Positions 12,701-24,734 of a DNA stretch of 64,000 bases are shown in pieces (the stretch's first letter is position 1; every line of letters begins with the position of its first letter). The notes below the pieces were generated by a model. The model was not told the origin of the DNA. It did not search any database and saw nothing but the letters and a program-made list of their open reading frames with translations. The stretch comes from Nissolia schottii (taxonomy: Eukaryota > Streptophyta > Magnoliopsida > Fabales > Fabaceae). The translations under genes and the position numbers were made by a program. The DNA is taken from contig QANU01109800.1 of NCBI GenBank assembly GCA_003254905.1, positions 316,362 to 380,361 of the forward strand. The letters are read 5' to 3'.

Positions 12701-13749
12701 CAACAGCTTCAATTTCGGAAGTACCAAGGTCCATGCATACATCAAAAAGTGGAGCAAAATCAATATCCTTAAGGTTATCAATGAAAAGCTCCAGGCTGCA
12801 CAACTCTTGGCAAGTCTTTTTGACCTCAGCCTGCACAATAGTGGTCAACTTTAGCCTCTTATTCACTCGAAAATGGTAACAAAGAAAAATAGAATACATT
12901 CACCGCCCCACGCGGGGGGCATCAATGACTCAACACATGAAAAGGAGTAAGAAAAAAAATATGCGTAATGTAGAATACAATTAACAGTTGTTGGTTTTAG
13001 ATAGGATGCAATGATGTTGACCGATCCATGTAGCCGATCCCACTTGGTGGAAAAAGACTTAGTTGTTGTAATGTAGAATACAATTACATATTGATTGAGA
13101 CCAAAATTTGATGTAAATGTGAAAGAGCAAAGCTCCATATGTTTGAATGTAACAAAGATAACGAAGTAGTTTCCCATGCACTAGCAGCTAGTCTTGTGAT
13201 GTAAATAAACAACAGACCTTGAAAAAGCTTGCCAGAATAGCAGTGTTAGGCAAAACATCATGTCTCCTGCAAGACTCAATATACCTAGAACCAAGACCAA
13301 TATATTAGATAATTAGCATGGATTCAAGAATACATGAGTAACAACAATACAAAACAGTCAGTTAATTAGCAACAGCACGAAAAATCAGATATATTCAGTG
13401 AATTAAATCAACAGCACATGCACAAACTAGCTTGTGTTCGCTGTTCCCTTATTTCATATCTTTCTTTACCAAAGAAAATTCCTGGTTCCACAAGAAAATG
13501 CAAACAACAGCCAATGCAAATGGAGCATCAGTTGAAAGATTCATAAAACCAAAAAGATCAGTGATGGATTTCATAACACACAAACTGAAACCTTATAAAA
13601 AAAACGGAGTATCAATCGACATTCAATTTCGCATAATCCGAATACACGCAGCAACGGTGAAGAACATTAAGCAAAGGGAAGAATAGCGCGATTTCAGCTC
13701 GATGAAGTGTGGCGTACCTGTCTTCCAAGGTTTGGATGTCGACGGCCAT
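6719..13749 (-). CDS. LRR + WD40 repeat protein with DWD motif, 10 exons (803 aa); possible DHU1-type CUL4 adaptor
   Basis: Exons on the minus strand: 13749-13718, 13284-13218, 12830-12577, 11720-11129, 10662-10036, 9181-8741, 8505-8311, 8092-8036, 7236-7174, 6802-6719. All introns are GT..AG and the phases join into one 803-residue frame. Residues about 35-230 are leucine-rich repeats, and an LRR C-cap-like 'LPNLKILDNLP' follows near 350. An acidic, Ser-rich linker separates these from about six WD40 blades (about 415-740). Blade four ends in 'VKMWDLRQ': WDLR (632-635) fits the WDxR box by which DWD proteins bind DDB1 in CUL4 E3 ligases. LRR plus WD40 is an uncommon pairing that recalls the plant DWD protein DHU1 (UV-B signalling); I give that name from memory and do not assert orthology. 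The C-terminus is acidic and conserved-looking. Introns 2 and 5 hold transposon insertions. Confidence 0.9.
8237..8251. repeat. Poly-G run ending in an ambiguous base
   Basis: Fourteen consecutive G residues followed by the single N at 8251, inside the intron between exons 7 and 8 of the LRR-WD40 gene. The true length is probably uncertain because such runs are hard to sequence. Confidence 0.9.
9379..9950. mobile_element. hAT-like MITE (copy 1) in intron 5 of the LRR-WD40 gene
   Basis: A 572-bp insertion flanked by a perfect 8-bp target duplication, gctacaaa (9371-9378 and 9951-9958). The ends are inverted repeats: catagttgttaaactc at the left against caaggttgtcaaactc for the right end reverse complemented. 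Subterminal regions hold many copies of 'aactcgtaaactc/gagtttacgag' in both orientations. The 8-bp duplication, the terminal CA..TG and the repetitive subterminal motifs fit a non-autonomous hAT element. There is no ORF. A second copy lies inverted at 32511-33058. Confidence 0.88.
12984..13067 (+). mobile_element. 5'-truncated LINE tail in intron 2 of the LRR-WD40 gene
   Basis: An 84-bp insert flanked by a perfect 19-bp direct repeat beginning gtaatgtagaa (12965-12983 and 13068-13086). The insert ends in 'gccgatcccacttggtgg...gacttagttgtt', the kind of 3' end I recognise from plant L1-type LINEs. A long target duplication and a severely truncated 5' end are the expected signs of target-primed reverse transcription. 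Confidence 0.8.
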
Positions 13750-13989
13750 GGCGATGGAGACTCGCACAGAGTGATCGGAGAAACTGTCTGATAAACTGTT
13801 CACACAGATCAGAACGGAACGGTGAAACGTAAACACTCAAAATTGAGAAACCGAAAGGGGCAAGGGAATTGCAGAACGCAAAAAGCACGGGTTCCGATTC
13901 ACAATTTTGTTTATCCCTGATATCCTCTGCCTGATTCAGTGATTATTTTTTTTGGTCGTGGTGGATTCTTCTTCATTTTGTTGCTTTTT

Positions 13990-13995
13990 TGGGCC
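13990..13995 (-). promoter_or_regulatory. Possible site II (TGGGCC) element of the LRR-WD40 gene
   Basis: TGGGCC lies about 240 bp upstream of the LRR-WD40 start codon, inside 'ttttgggcctaatt'. Site II motifs are TCP-bound elements common in plant housekeeping promoters. One short match is weak evidence. Confidence 0.3.
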
Positions 13996-14059
13996 TAATT
14001 GGACTCAATTGGGAAGCCTGACCCTATGATGACAGCGGCATTGGAGGTAAAGTAAGCCC

Positions 14060-17000
14060 AATACAGACCAGTTGAGAATGAAAGCAAAACTGTACCCAAA
14101 GAATTTTTTGAAAGAAAGTAGAAAATGAAGCCCGAACTCTTAATATTATTACAGATATGATATATAGGCTATAGCTATGAATTAAAAATAAAAATAAAAA
14201 GCAAAAACAAAAATAATGCTATATAGCTCCAAGGAAACCAATAACTACAACAGAGTAACTCACGTTACTCCTTAATCATATAGTATAAATTATGTCATTT
14301 TAATATATCATTTCTTATGAACTCAATTAATATAAAATGATTAATCATTGTCGTCAATGGCAAATACGCTAAAAATCACCCAAAAATAAATATATAGCTC
14401 CAAGGAATTATCACGAAACAATAGCCACATGATAAAATACGTGAAAACGAGAAACCCACGTCATTCATCGTGTTTGCACATTTTACATTTTTCCCAAAAA
14501 GCTTGTCTCGTATTATTATTCTTCTGTTGTTTAGTAAATACGAAATTTAAACCATCATAATGGATTTTGGGCTTGTTTTGTGAACATTCCTTTCACAACA
14601 AAAGGAAAAAACTACACTTCTCAATATACTTATATCCAAAATGATAAAGATATTATTACTTTTACCAAAAATATATGTTTGACATATCTCAAAACTTAAA
14701 ATAAATAGACACTATTATCAGTTGCACCGGCTAAAATCATTTTTTTTTCTTTTCCAATTTTTAGTTTTGATGGGATTGTTAGGAGGATAAATAAATTAAA
14801 CTTGCAAGGAGAAATTTTGGGTGATTAGGCTTTGTCAAATAGAGCTAATTAAACCATAGCGATGACTTGGCTACTTAAAAAACATTTGCTGTTCATGATT
14901 TTAAGATCAACTTAGGGTCAAACTAATTCATCGACTGAATTGAGAAAACTGTGATTATGATTGAAAATAACAGCTCAAAATGTCAAATAAAGCCGTTAGT
15001 AATGTTTACTTTTTATCCCCCTGTTTAGTTTCGCAATCTCTATATACAAACTGAGAAATTATTTAAAAAATGTTGAATATTACAGAGTAAGGTACAAAAA
15101 TATCTAGTTACCCTAAACCATAGTCATGATTGAATGTGATATTTAAACGTTCAAATCTAAATGCAAATTCTGTCACTGAAGAACCCAACCATGTTGGCCC
15201 CTCCATTTCGTCATCTCAGACTTGACAGGTACAACTTGTAAAAAAAATATGATAATTAAAGGAGAAAGTCTATACATTTTACAAGACTTATCTCTTGGAG
15301 TCTTCTGAGTATAGATATTAGGGATGTGGGTTTGACGGGTTGGAGTCACTTTTTTTTTTAAGATAAATTCATTCAATTAACGAAGTTGAATGAGTTAAAT
15401 TGTGTGATATTGAATGGAAGAATTTGTCTCAAGTTGATTCATTGAGTTGTTGGGTGAGTAAATTTTGTTTTTAAGAATTTTTTTGTCATTAGACGATTTT
15501 TTTTTTTATTTGGGAGCTTTTTTACCCTTTTTTTTTGGAGGGGGTTGTGACTGATTTTATTTTTTTTAATTTAAGTAAAGTTTCTTCTTCTTTTTTTCTT
15601 GTTAGGGATGGGGTATAGGAGTGGGATGAGTAGCATTAAGTAAAAAAAATTATCTTTGTAATAGACAAATTGATTTAATTTTAAAATTATGATCACAAAT
15701 TAGACAAATAGACAAATTAATCTTTTGATCACAAAATAATAATCTTATGATTGCGACTTGTGACAAGATTCTTTATTAAAAACATAATGATAATGAAAAA
15801 ATAAAAGAAAATGAAAAATAAAGAAGAAAAAGTTGACTGCCTTCTTCAACTTTTAAATGAGGTGCTCCTTGTTTTCGGTCTTGTTGTTCTCCTTCTTCTA
15901 CAGGATTAGTTGTAAAGCTGAGCCCACTAGTGGCCCCACACATATTCAAGAGTCAAGATCAAGGAGATGACCCAGTTGATAATTTAACTATGTTATATCG
16001 CAAGAGAAATTTTTGTACAATCTTAAAATGTTAAAATAAATATATTAGCTTCAAACTATATAATAAACTACATTCCAATTATAGCTAATAGATCATTTTA
16101 CGATAAAAAAATTGAATTATCAATCAGTAATATGTTATTTAAAACATATCTAACATATAATTTCAGTAATACATAAAAAATTTCTCCTTGCATGAAGGTA
16201 CCACTCTCTTGTCATGATATTTTTTCTTTAAGGCCAAAATCTTTGCTGCACGTGCCTGTGGCGCGTAAAGGGGAAGGTTGCTGGCAAGACCATAGAAAGT
16301 AGCATATGGTTTGGGGCCCAAAATAGAAGGCACCCTGCTTTATTATTGTATCAGGGCCTGATTCATAAATTACTAAGCTACACCAATTCATATATAAAGC
16401 AAAATAGAAGTAGAACATGGATGTTTTTTTTTGCTGTTCTAGTCAAAACAAGAAACATAGTAGCAACAAATGGGAAAGAATATTTTAACATGGTAGTTTG
16501 AAAGAGCAGTAGCTACCAGCAATTCTTTTCAACTTGGTAGAGGGGTGACAACATGCATTTGAAAAAGGGAAAAAGAGAACAACCAATATGGTGTGATGAG
16601 GGACTGTAGTGGCCTGTGAGAGCCCTTTGAGGACATTCACTTGTAACCGATATTTGTGAGAAGCCTCCATCACAACATGCCCAGAGAAATTCCCCAATTT
16701 ATTATTGTGATTGTAAGTGCGAGTGTAAAATTTTATATTAATTTTGGACAAAGTAAAAAAAACACATATTAGAGAATTTATAGACCAAAAATTTAATTAA
16801 TGTTTTTGTCAAAATATAATATTCAATCCACTTTTATATATGTTTCTCATTTAGCACGTTAATTAATTAATTTACTTTTTTAAGTTTATCTAATTTTATT
16901 GTACATACTCAAAGCTTTCAGTAAAAAGATAACACAATATTTATGGCTTCATATCACACTTAAGAGGAAGATGTGAGTCAAGTATGAGTATGAATCTTAC

Positions 17001-19302
17001 ATTATTTAAGTTTGAACTAAGTAATTGGGAAAGACAATGCCTAAATTTTGGGCCAAATTAAATATAACGTCTGATTCTGACATATTTTTGTGATGTTTCT
17101 TTTAATCCATTGATCTAAAAATTTACTCACGACATCTTAGTTTATGCGCAATTAGTTATGCCCACAGTACTGTTGTTGTGATTTGATGTGTGGGGTTAAG
17201 TTTGAATTAAGTGAAAATTATTAGAAGAATTAATATATTTAATACCTTCATTTTGGATTATGTGATGTTTCATTCGCTTTTTGTGTCATTAAACAGCTCA
17301 AATTCAATTGATAATATTGTCCCTTTTCTTTTTAAAGTTGCGTTTGATACCAAAAATTAAGATAAAAAGACAGAGATAGATAAAAAAAAAATTCTATTTA
17401 AGTCTCAATTTTATATTTCCTAAGCAAATATTTTTATCTTCTCTATCCAAACTCCAATAAAGTATAAAAAATATAAAAATTTTAGAAACATGTGTTTCTA
17501 TCCGCTTGTCACATCTAATGTACCAAATGAAGTATAAAAGTATTAAATTCAAAACTCTCCAATATAAAATAATTATATATATATAAATAATAATAATAAA
17601 AAGATAATCCCCAAAATACCACTTTGCCCAACATTTGCCAGTTAGACCCTGCTAAGGATATAGCCATATATTGAATTCACAATTCACGTGCACCTTCTTC
17701 AACATAATTTAACCAAGACAGTGATTGTTCGGTACATAGCATGAGTACATATGAAATGTATGTATAATTTAATCCATTTAAAAAAAATTACAATAGAACA
17801 AGTCACCAGTTCAATCAGTTGTTATTCCCTAACTACAATAGAACGTACAAATGAAAATTAAATATATCTAAGCTTCATAATATCTGACATGCATCATACC
17901 AAAATTTAATTTGGATATTGTTCGAAAGCCAATTAATGGCCAACAATGGTTGGTACAAGCCTCGTGTCCTAAATTCCTAGTTCCATCCCAGGTCTATAAT
18001 TAGTCTTCAAACCTATATGATGTTATTGTCACTAGACTCATTCGGGTAAACCTTTTATTTATTACTAAACTATCTGTAATGTCTTGAGGTAGATAATTAT
18101 TTAAGTCAGCAGTTGAATTCATAGAAAGATAGTCAAATTTTGGGCAATCATTAAAAGTTTTAAGAATCAATTTTCTTAAAAAGCTTAAATTGATAAAAAA
18201 AAATTATTTTTTAATTTAAAATGAAGACAATAAAGAATTAAATTTTAAAAAAATTATAATTAACAACTATATGTCCAAGTTGGACTCACTTGGATCACTT
18301 ATGGTTAATTAGCATTCTGGCTAGTTGATTGATGACAGTGACAATTTGAGGGGTTTAAAGTCTCATAGAAAAGTGGAAACCAGCTTTGCAAGTAAGAGTG
18401 CAAGTGCAACATCAAATCCAATTGAATGGGGCACTGTACAAAAAATAAATTGACATGTCAATCTCCTACTTTACAAAAGTAATAAACAAAAATATACTAG
18501 AAGATGAAGAAGGGAAAAGGTTGATAAGGGAATGCCTTTGTCGATAAGGAACAACAATTTTGTCTACTGCATAGCAAGAAAAAAAAATTGAGATTGGCCC
18601 ACAAATTAGTAATGATTTCATTTCATTTAGTTGTAAATTCTGGGAGGCCCACGCCTTTATGATGCATGACCAAAGTGTGATGATCATGCAAAACTGCAGT
18701 GACCTTGAAATAATATATAGTAGCACTACTACTAATTAATTGGGGTCAGTTGCGGACTTTGTTCATAACTATTTTTTTTTAATAAAATTAATTGAACCAA
18801 CTGACCCTACTACGGAATAGTGAGACCAGAGATCAATTAAAATCAAAAAGTGCATCTCAGAAACCACACCAGATGCCAGTTGATTCACAACAGAATCCCA
18901 TCATGAATAGATTGCATATGTTTTAAAGTTGAATCAGTGTAAAAAGAATGGAGTGACGGCTTCAAGTATTATTATTATGAGTAATAGGCTCGACATGTAT
19001 CTGGCAAACAAATATAAAATTCGACCCAAAAAAAATTTAGTATTGGTTATCATTTTTGAAAAATTGAATCAAGAACGTGTGTTGGCTGATTAATGGTTAC
19101 CAAATAAAAAATTAATAGTATTATATCATTTATGAGGATAAAAAAATAATAATAAATAAATAAATTGCTAATTTTTTTTTTCAAGAATCACCTTTATATC
19201 AATGTATAAATTATTAATCGTTACATTTTTATGCCTTTTTTTCATGTATATTTTGCAATTTTGTATATTCCTTTATTTTATATTTTTTCTTTGTTTACAA
19301 AT
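14060..19302. other. Long intergenic region, no gene identified
   Basis: AT-rich, with only short unrelated open frames (for example 16485-16751 and 18466-18726 on the minus strand) that show no family I know. A stretch at about 17334-17530 begins like the Tourist-like MITE at 56460 ('gcgtttgatacc') and ends in a diverged inverted match ('gtaccaaatg'), so it may be an old relative. Confidence 0.4.
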
Positions 19303-19644
19303 CCCTTTAAAAATTAGGGGAAAATACAGTTTACTTCCTTAAAATATACCCATGCATATTTTATCCCTTAAGTTTTAAAATTATGCAAATTGACCCTTAA
19401 TATTTTATAATAATTTAAATCAAATTTGAAATGATTAAATTATCTGCATTTTGTTTTGCTTCTTATCTTTCTTTTTTTTTCATAAAGATGAGAGAGTATT
19501 TTGGTGATCTAAAGGCTGGTATGCATTATCATAAAATGTTAAAGTCAATTTACAAGTTTTTAAAACTTAAAAATAAAGTGCACGGTGTAAATAAGGTATA
19601 TTTTAAAGAAGTAAATTTTATTTATTTTTTCCTAAAAATTAGGG
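19303..19644. mobile_element. Long-TIR foldback element
   Basis: The left arm (about 19303-19415) and the right arm (about 19530-19644) are inverted repeats over more than 100 bp with scattered mismatches. Both contain 'tttacttc.ttaaaatatacc', 'ttaagttttaaaa' and 'aaattgac'. The outer ends read ccct/aggg. No convincing target duplication was found. Long arms and lack of coding capacity suggest a Mutator-type MITE, but the class is open. Confidence 0.6.
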
Positions 19645-22608
19645 AGTAATGAGATACCATTAATTGAGAAATTACTTATGTTATTTATAAGTCTCATAAT
19701 TTTAATTAATTAAGAGGACTCACTCATTCCTTTAAACTATGTGCCTAATTTCTAAAATTAGCTTCAAGGAATATTCTGCGGTATTAACCAAATCAGTGTA
19801 CTCCATAAACAAGTTGAAGAAACACCAATAGCCAAGCTTGCTAAACTTGTTGAGAGGTAATTACCCTTCATTTGTTGTAAACCTTATAAACCTTATTTAC
19901 TAAAATGAGGAAGAAATAAAATATTAGAAGAAAGAAAAGGGGATGAATGTCTTGCAGAGTCAAAGAGTATCTTTTTGGAATAAAAAGTAGGCCAAGGGCT
20001 AATGTAAGCAGAGCTGTATTCAGTCTCTTTGATTTGGTTCGTAGGAATCTTATAAGATTTTGATCTTCGTAGGAGATTTTCTAAGCTTCTTATTAGTTGT
20101 ATCCACCGCAAGTGGATAAAGTTAAAAACGCGTTTCTTTGGGGCCCAACACCACAAAACAAAACAAAAAATAATAACAAAAAAAATCAAATGCTTAAAAC
20201 TATTCATATTTTAGCAAGATAATATTAGTCGGGTGATAAGGAAGTTCAACTTCTCTTAAAATGCAAAATAAACTCTCTTTTAAAAGGATAATTATAATAA
20301 TTTAAATTAAATTAGTCAGCTACACTAATAATTAAATTTGGATACCAATACACAAAACAAACAAACAAAAATATTTATATTTCGTTGTTGTTTTTATATT
20401 TCAACTATCATTAACAAGATTTCGTAGAATTTAAAGTTTATACTAAAAAATTTTATTTTTCCATATTTGAATAATCTTTTCAAAATAATCATAATCTCAA
20501 AAAGTCATGCTTTCAGTTTTTCACTAAAACTAAAAAAAAATATAAAAAAATCTTTAAAACACGTGGGATAATTTTTATTTAACCTGAGGTTTAGTGCCAT
20601 TATATTTTTTTAGAGAGATTCAGGGAGGCCTAATTGGTGTGTGTCGAGGTGCTTTCGCTGACCGGCGAAAATTTTATAAAGTGGCATTTCTTATTATATA
20701 AGATAAAATGATAGATTTTATTATTAAATAAATAAAATAAAAATAAATAAAGATGAGTATTTTTTATTTTGTTAATTTAATAATAAGATCGTTCAATTTA
20801 TCATTTAAAATGAAGATTTTTTACTTTAGAGAATTAAAATTTTTTAATAACTAACGGTTAAAATTGTTAAACTGCTCTGTTCTTTTATCACACTCAATAG
20901 AATGTAATAATTACCTTACAAAAAACTCTTATAGTTTTATATATAAAATAAAAAATTTAATCACTTTTTATAAACGCTAAAATACCCTTAATTTTACTTA
21001 TTTCAAAAGTAATTTTAATAAAATTAAAACTAAAGGTATTACTTTGTGGAGTAATTTTTCCTCCTACTAAATCTTCGTAAACATTCTCTTAATAATTTAA
21101 TAAAACTATAATTTTTTTTAAAAGAATTCTTAAAAAGATGAATGATTACTTAATTACTTCATTTTTAACTTAAGTTACTGCGAAGGAATTGGGTCACTCT
21201 CTGATTAGATTTTATTGTTTAAAACAAAAACTTTTACTTTCTCTATCAAGTGTGTTAACCTATGTAAGCCTAAGCCTTTCTTGGTGAAAATGCAAATTGG
21301 GGCTTGACATGTTCCTCCTTCCTACAGCCAATGGGCATTCTTTCTTTTTGGGCACTAGAAAAGAGTAACGGTCGAGTGAAAGTCGTCTTTGTCTAACGTT
21401 ATAGACATGTATGTACTCTCCTATTCTCTCTCGTGCTCCGCGAGACCACACTGATAAACGTGCGCTACTCAACGGTCTTCATTACTGATTTTCCCCCAAT
21501 CGTTAATGATTAAACCCGTAATCTAATACTTAGTCTTTTGACGAATAAAATAGAAAGAAAAAGAATAAATGTTATTTATAAAAGTTAATAAGTTGATTTA
21601 TAAGTTGATATATTAACTCTTTTAAACAATTTTTTTTTCTTAAATTAACATCGCAGCGGAGTATTAACATATTCATGATTTTGATGTAAGTAAAATCCAA
21701 AAATATGGCTAGAGACATGCGGCGATTTCAGGTTTTTAAAAAAAAAATTTCAGGATCTGAAATAGTTATAGGAGGTGGCGATTTCAGCCATTTTTTAAAA
21801 AAAAAATTCAACGGGCTAAAATCGTCATAGAGAAATTAATACACTGCTCATCTTATGGAAAATTAACATTTGAAAATCAATATATAAGTAAAAAAACCCA
21901 CCACGGAGGCGCAGCCTCACGCTTTATAACTAAATGAACAGTTACTAGTGTAGTAACATAAATGAAAAAAAAAACAGTTCTGTAAAAAAAATCCAGTTAC
22001 TAGTACAAAGTAATTTTTTTAGTTAACAATTTATTAGTATGTTTTAAAAGACATTTTGTATTTATCAAGTATAATAACGTAAAACATATAAAGAAAAAGA
22101 ATAAACTATAAAACTAACAAAAAAATTAGCATAAAAGTGTAGGGGATTGAATTTAAAAAGTGTTAATTTTTTAAATAATTTTTTTAAAATCAATTACAAA
22201 TAAAAGAGAGAGGAAAAAAATACTAATCAAGGAGTGAGTTAAATAACTATCTAAAATGCAAGATAGTGAATAAGGGTGAAATAAGAGAAAACAAATTGAC
22301 ACAAAAAAGAAAATTCCCTTTATTTAATTGTATAAATATTCAATTCATCTACTTGTTAATATTCATTCAAAAAAAATCTTTAACCTATTAACTATGTTTA
22401 GCTCAAAAAATTGCAAAATTTATTAATTAAGGGAACGGTTTCTTTTAACATAAATTATTTTATTCTCAACACTCAAATGTAAATGCAAGACCACCAATCA
22501 AAGGTTGTCACGCCATTGTGCTCAAACCAAGTATGTATTGGTTATAACACCATTCCACCTTAAAATTATGTTTTGGTTACTACTTACTAGTACCAAGTTT
22601 GAGAAGCT
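19645..22608. other. AT-rich intergenic region left of the retrotransposon
   Basis: No gene recognised. At 21720-21830 the motifs 'ggcgatttcag' and 'ggctaaaatcgtc' recur around poly-A/T tracts and may belong to an unidentified repeat. Confidence 0.35.
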
Positions 22609-22992
22609 TGTTATGGACTAGGCACTAAAAGCCCATTCAGGAACTCAGACCCTAAGGTCCACGGAAATATCTGACCCAAACAAGCGCCTCCCCAATAAAC
22701 ACTCAGAGAGATCCTCAGATTGTGATGCACTCCCTCGGCGAACATACTCCACGGACCTCGAAGAGGAATCTGAGCGAGAGAATCTCCGGCCAGCCGAAGT
22801 CACGGCTCCCACCCAAGTATTTAAGCTTACTCGGCACACCAGGTAAGACCTAGAACCCATTTCCCCTTGATTTTACTCTATCATCCCACCTTCACTGATT
22901 TAAGCGTCGGAGTCCTTGCAGGTACCCGTTCCGGCATCCAAACTCATAGAGGAGCTCCAAGATATGCACTGAGAACCCTACCTCTCGATACA
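22609..22992 (+). repeat. 5' LTR
   Basis: 384 bp, from tgttatggac to tctcgataca. A TATA-like 'gtatttaagct' near 22816 is also present in the 3' LTR. Boundaries were set by alignment with 31796-32180 and by the primer-binding site that follows directly. Confidence 0.9.
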
Positions 22993-23011
22993 TTGGCACC
23001 GTTTATAGGGA
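22993..23011 (+). other. Primer-binding site
   Basis: Begins ttggcaccgtttatagg directly after the LTR. It resembles the TGGCGCCGTTG-type site of plant gypsy elements, with substitutions. The tRNA identity (Asp in relatives, from memory) was not tested. Confidence 0.6.
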
Positions 23012-23123
23012 TTTTATGGCATCCCACACACTTTTGGATTCTGAAGAATCTCTGTCACCATGCCACAAAAGAATACCAGGAAGACTTATCGCTAACCTCC
23101 GTGGGCACCTGCAGGTCATTGTC

Positions 23124-24430
23124 CATGGGAACCCATGTTCCACCATCCCAACCACCCTTACCCCCTCCTGAACAGATCCCACCCTCACAACCCAATCAGC
23201 CTCATGAGCCAGCAATGGAAAATAACCTACCCCCTCCTCTAAACCTAGCCGATGTTGTAAAGGACCAAGCTAAAAAGATCGTGCAGTTGGAGACGACCTT
23301 ACTCCAACTTAAGCAGGTTGACGACGAGAGGAGAAGACAGGCAAAGATTCACACTACAACTGATAAAGCTAGGAAGGAGGCAAAGCAAAAGCAAAATCAT
23401 ATCATAAGGCAAGTTGATGAAAGAAAATGCCACATCGACGATCATATCTGCGATGATCGTCAATACGCCCCAGAGGTGAATGAAGAATTCTAAGAATTCA
23501 TGTACAGGGCCTCCACAGAACTTAGGACCCATGCTGCATATAAGGGAAGCTCTGTTGCAAAGAAAGCGAAAGGAAAAGATAACCACCTTTTAGCAGATGA
23601 CATACTGGACACAGTGCCCGCGCACGATTTTCGTTTTCCCACGGATATGGAACTATACGATGACACCACAGACCCTAAGCATCATCTAGATGCTTTTGGT
23701 CACAAAATGGTGTTGGATGGAGCCTCCGACGCTATCCAGTGCAAGTCATTCCCAGTCACCCTGAGAAAATGGGCACTTGTCTGGTTCAATGCACTCCCAC
23801 CTAAGTGCATTAGGACCTTTGATGACCTGACAGAGCGTTTTATTACAAACTTTACCACACTGAGGATAAAACCTAAGACAACAGTAAGCCTCTTGGGGTA
23901 ATATAGAAAGGGGATGACTCACTTTGCCAATACCTAGATTGCTTTTACGAGGAGTATGCCTAGGTAGAGGATCTCCAGCCTCAGGCGATGCTAATGGGCC
24001 TCACAAATGGCCTAAAGAAAGGAAGCCCATTTGCGAAGAATTTGTCCAAAAGGCCACCTCGGAGCCTGATAAAGGTTCAAGAGAGGGCCGAGGAATACCT
24101 GTATCAAGAGGAGGGCATACAAGCCATCAAAAATGAACTCCCCAAAGACATTGGTAAGGGCCCAAGAAGGAGAGTCCGCCAATCACTGCGTGCAGACCGT
24201 CTGCGCAACGATTGTCCACGGATAGTAAAGGAGAGAAGGTACACTAATTATACCCCGCTTACCATATCTCTGACATAACTATACAAGGAAATCCAAAATA
24301 AAGGCGGATTTCCCAAGCCACGACCAATATGGTTGAGGCTAGGGACAGACACTACTCTATTTTGCAGCTTCCACGACTCCTATAGCCATAATATCGAGGA
24401 GTGCGTGGATTTAAAAGATGAAGTGGAAAG
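23124..24430 (+). pseudogene. gag remnant
   Basis: The frame at 23124-23493 (Pro-rich N-terminus, then a charged coiled-coil-like stretch) continues in the same frame at 23500-23901 after a stop at 23491-23493. The second part is a typical gypsy gag core ('FVTLRKW'-like region with ALVWFNALPP and FDDLTERFITNF). Another in-frame TAA follows at about 23899, and later stops and frameshifts break the rest. A zinc-knuckle-like segment, CSFHDSYSHNIEEC (24363-24404), has serine where glycine is usual. Most stops can be explained as CAA or CAG changed to TAA or TAG. Confidence 0.85.
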
Positions 24431-24734
24431 TTAGGCATGCGGAGACAGGTTAGAAAGGCACGTTGTACATGAGAGAAAGAGAAAAATGGATAATAGGGAA
24501 GATTTCTCCCATAGTTGGCGGGTCTGCAGGGGGCGGTTCCACCAAGTCTCCTAGGAAAAGACTTCTCCAAGAAGTATTACATCTGGACAAGGAAACAATT
24601 GACAAGGCCCGCTGAACCAGTCACTTCCCTGTTATCACATTCACAGGGAAGATTACGTTCACACTACCCAGGCACATGACAATCTAATGGCCATCTCCAC
24701 AACATTGGTAAATGCTGAAGTTAGATGAGTGTTG

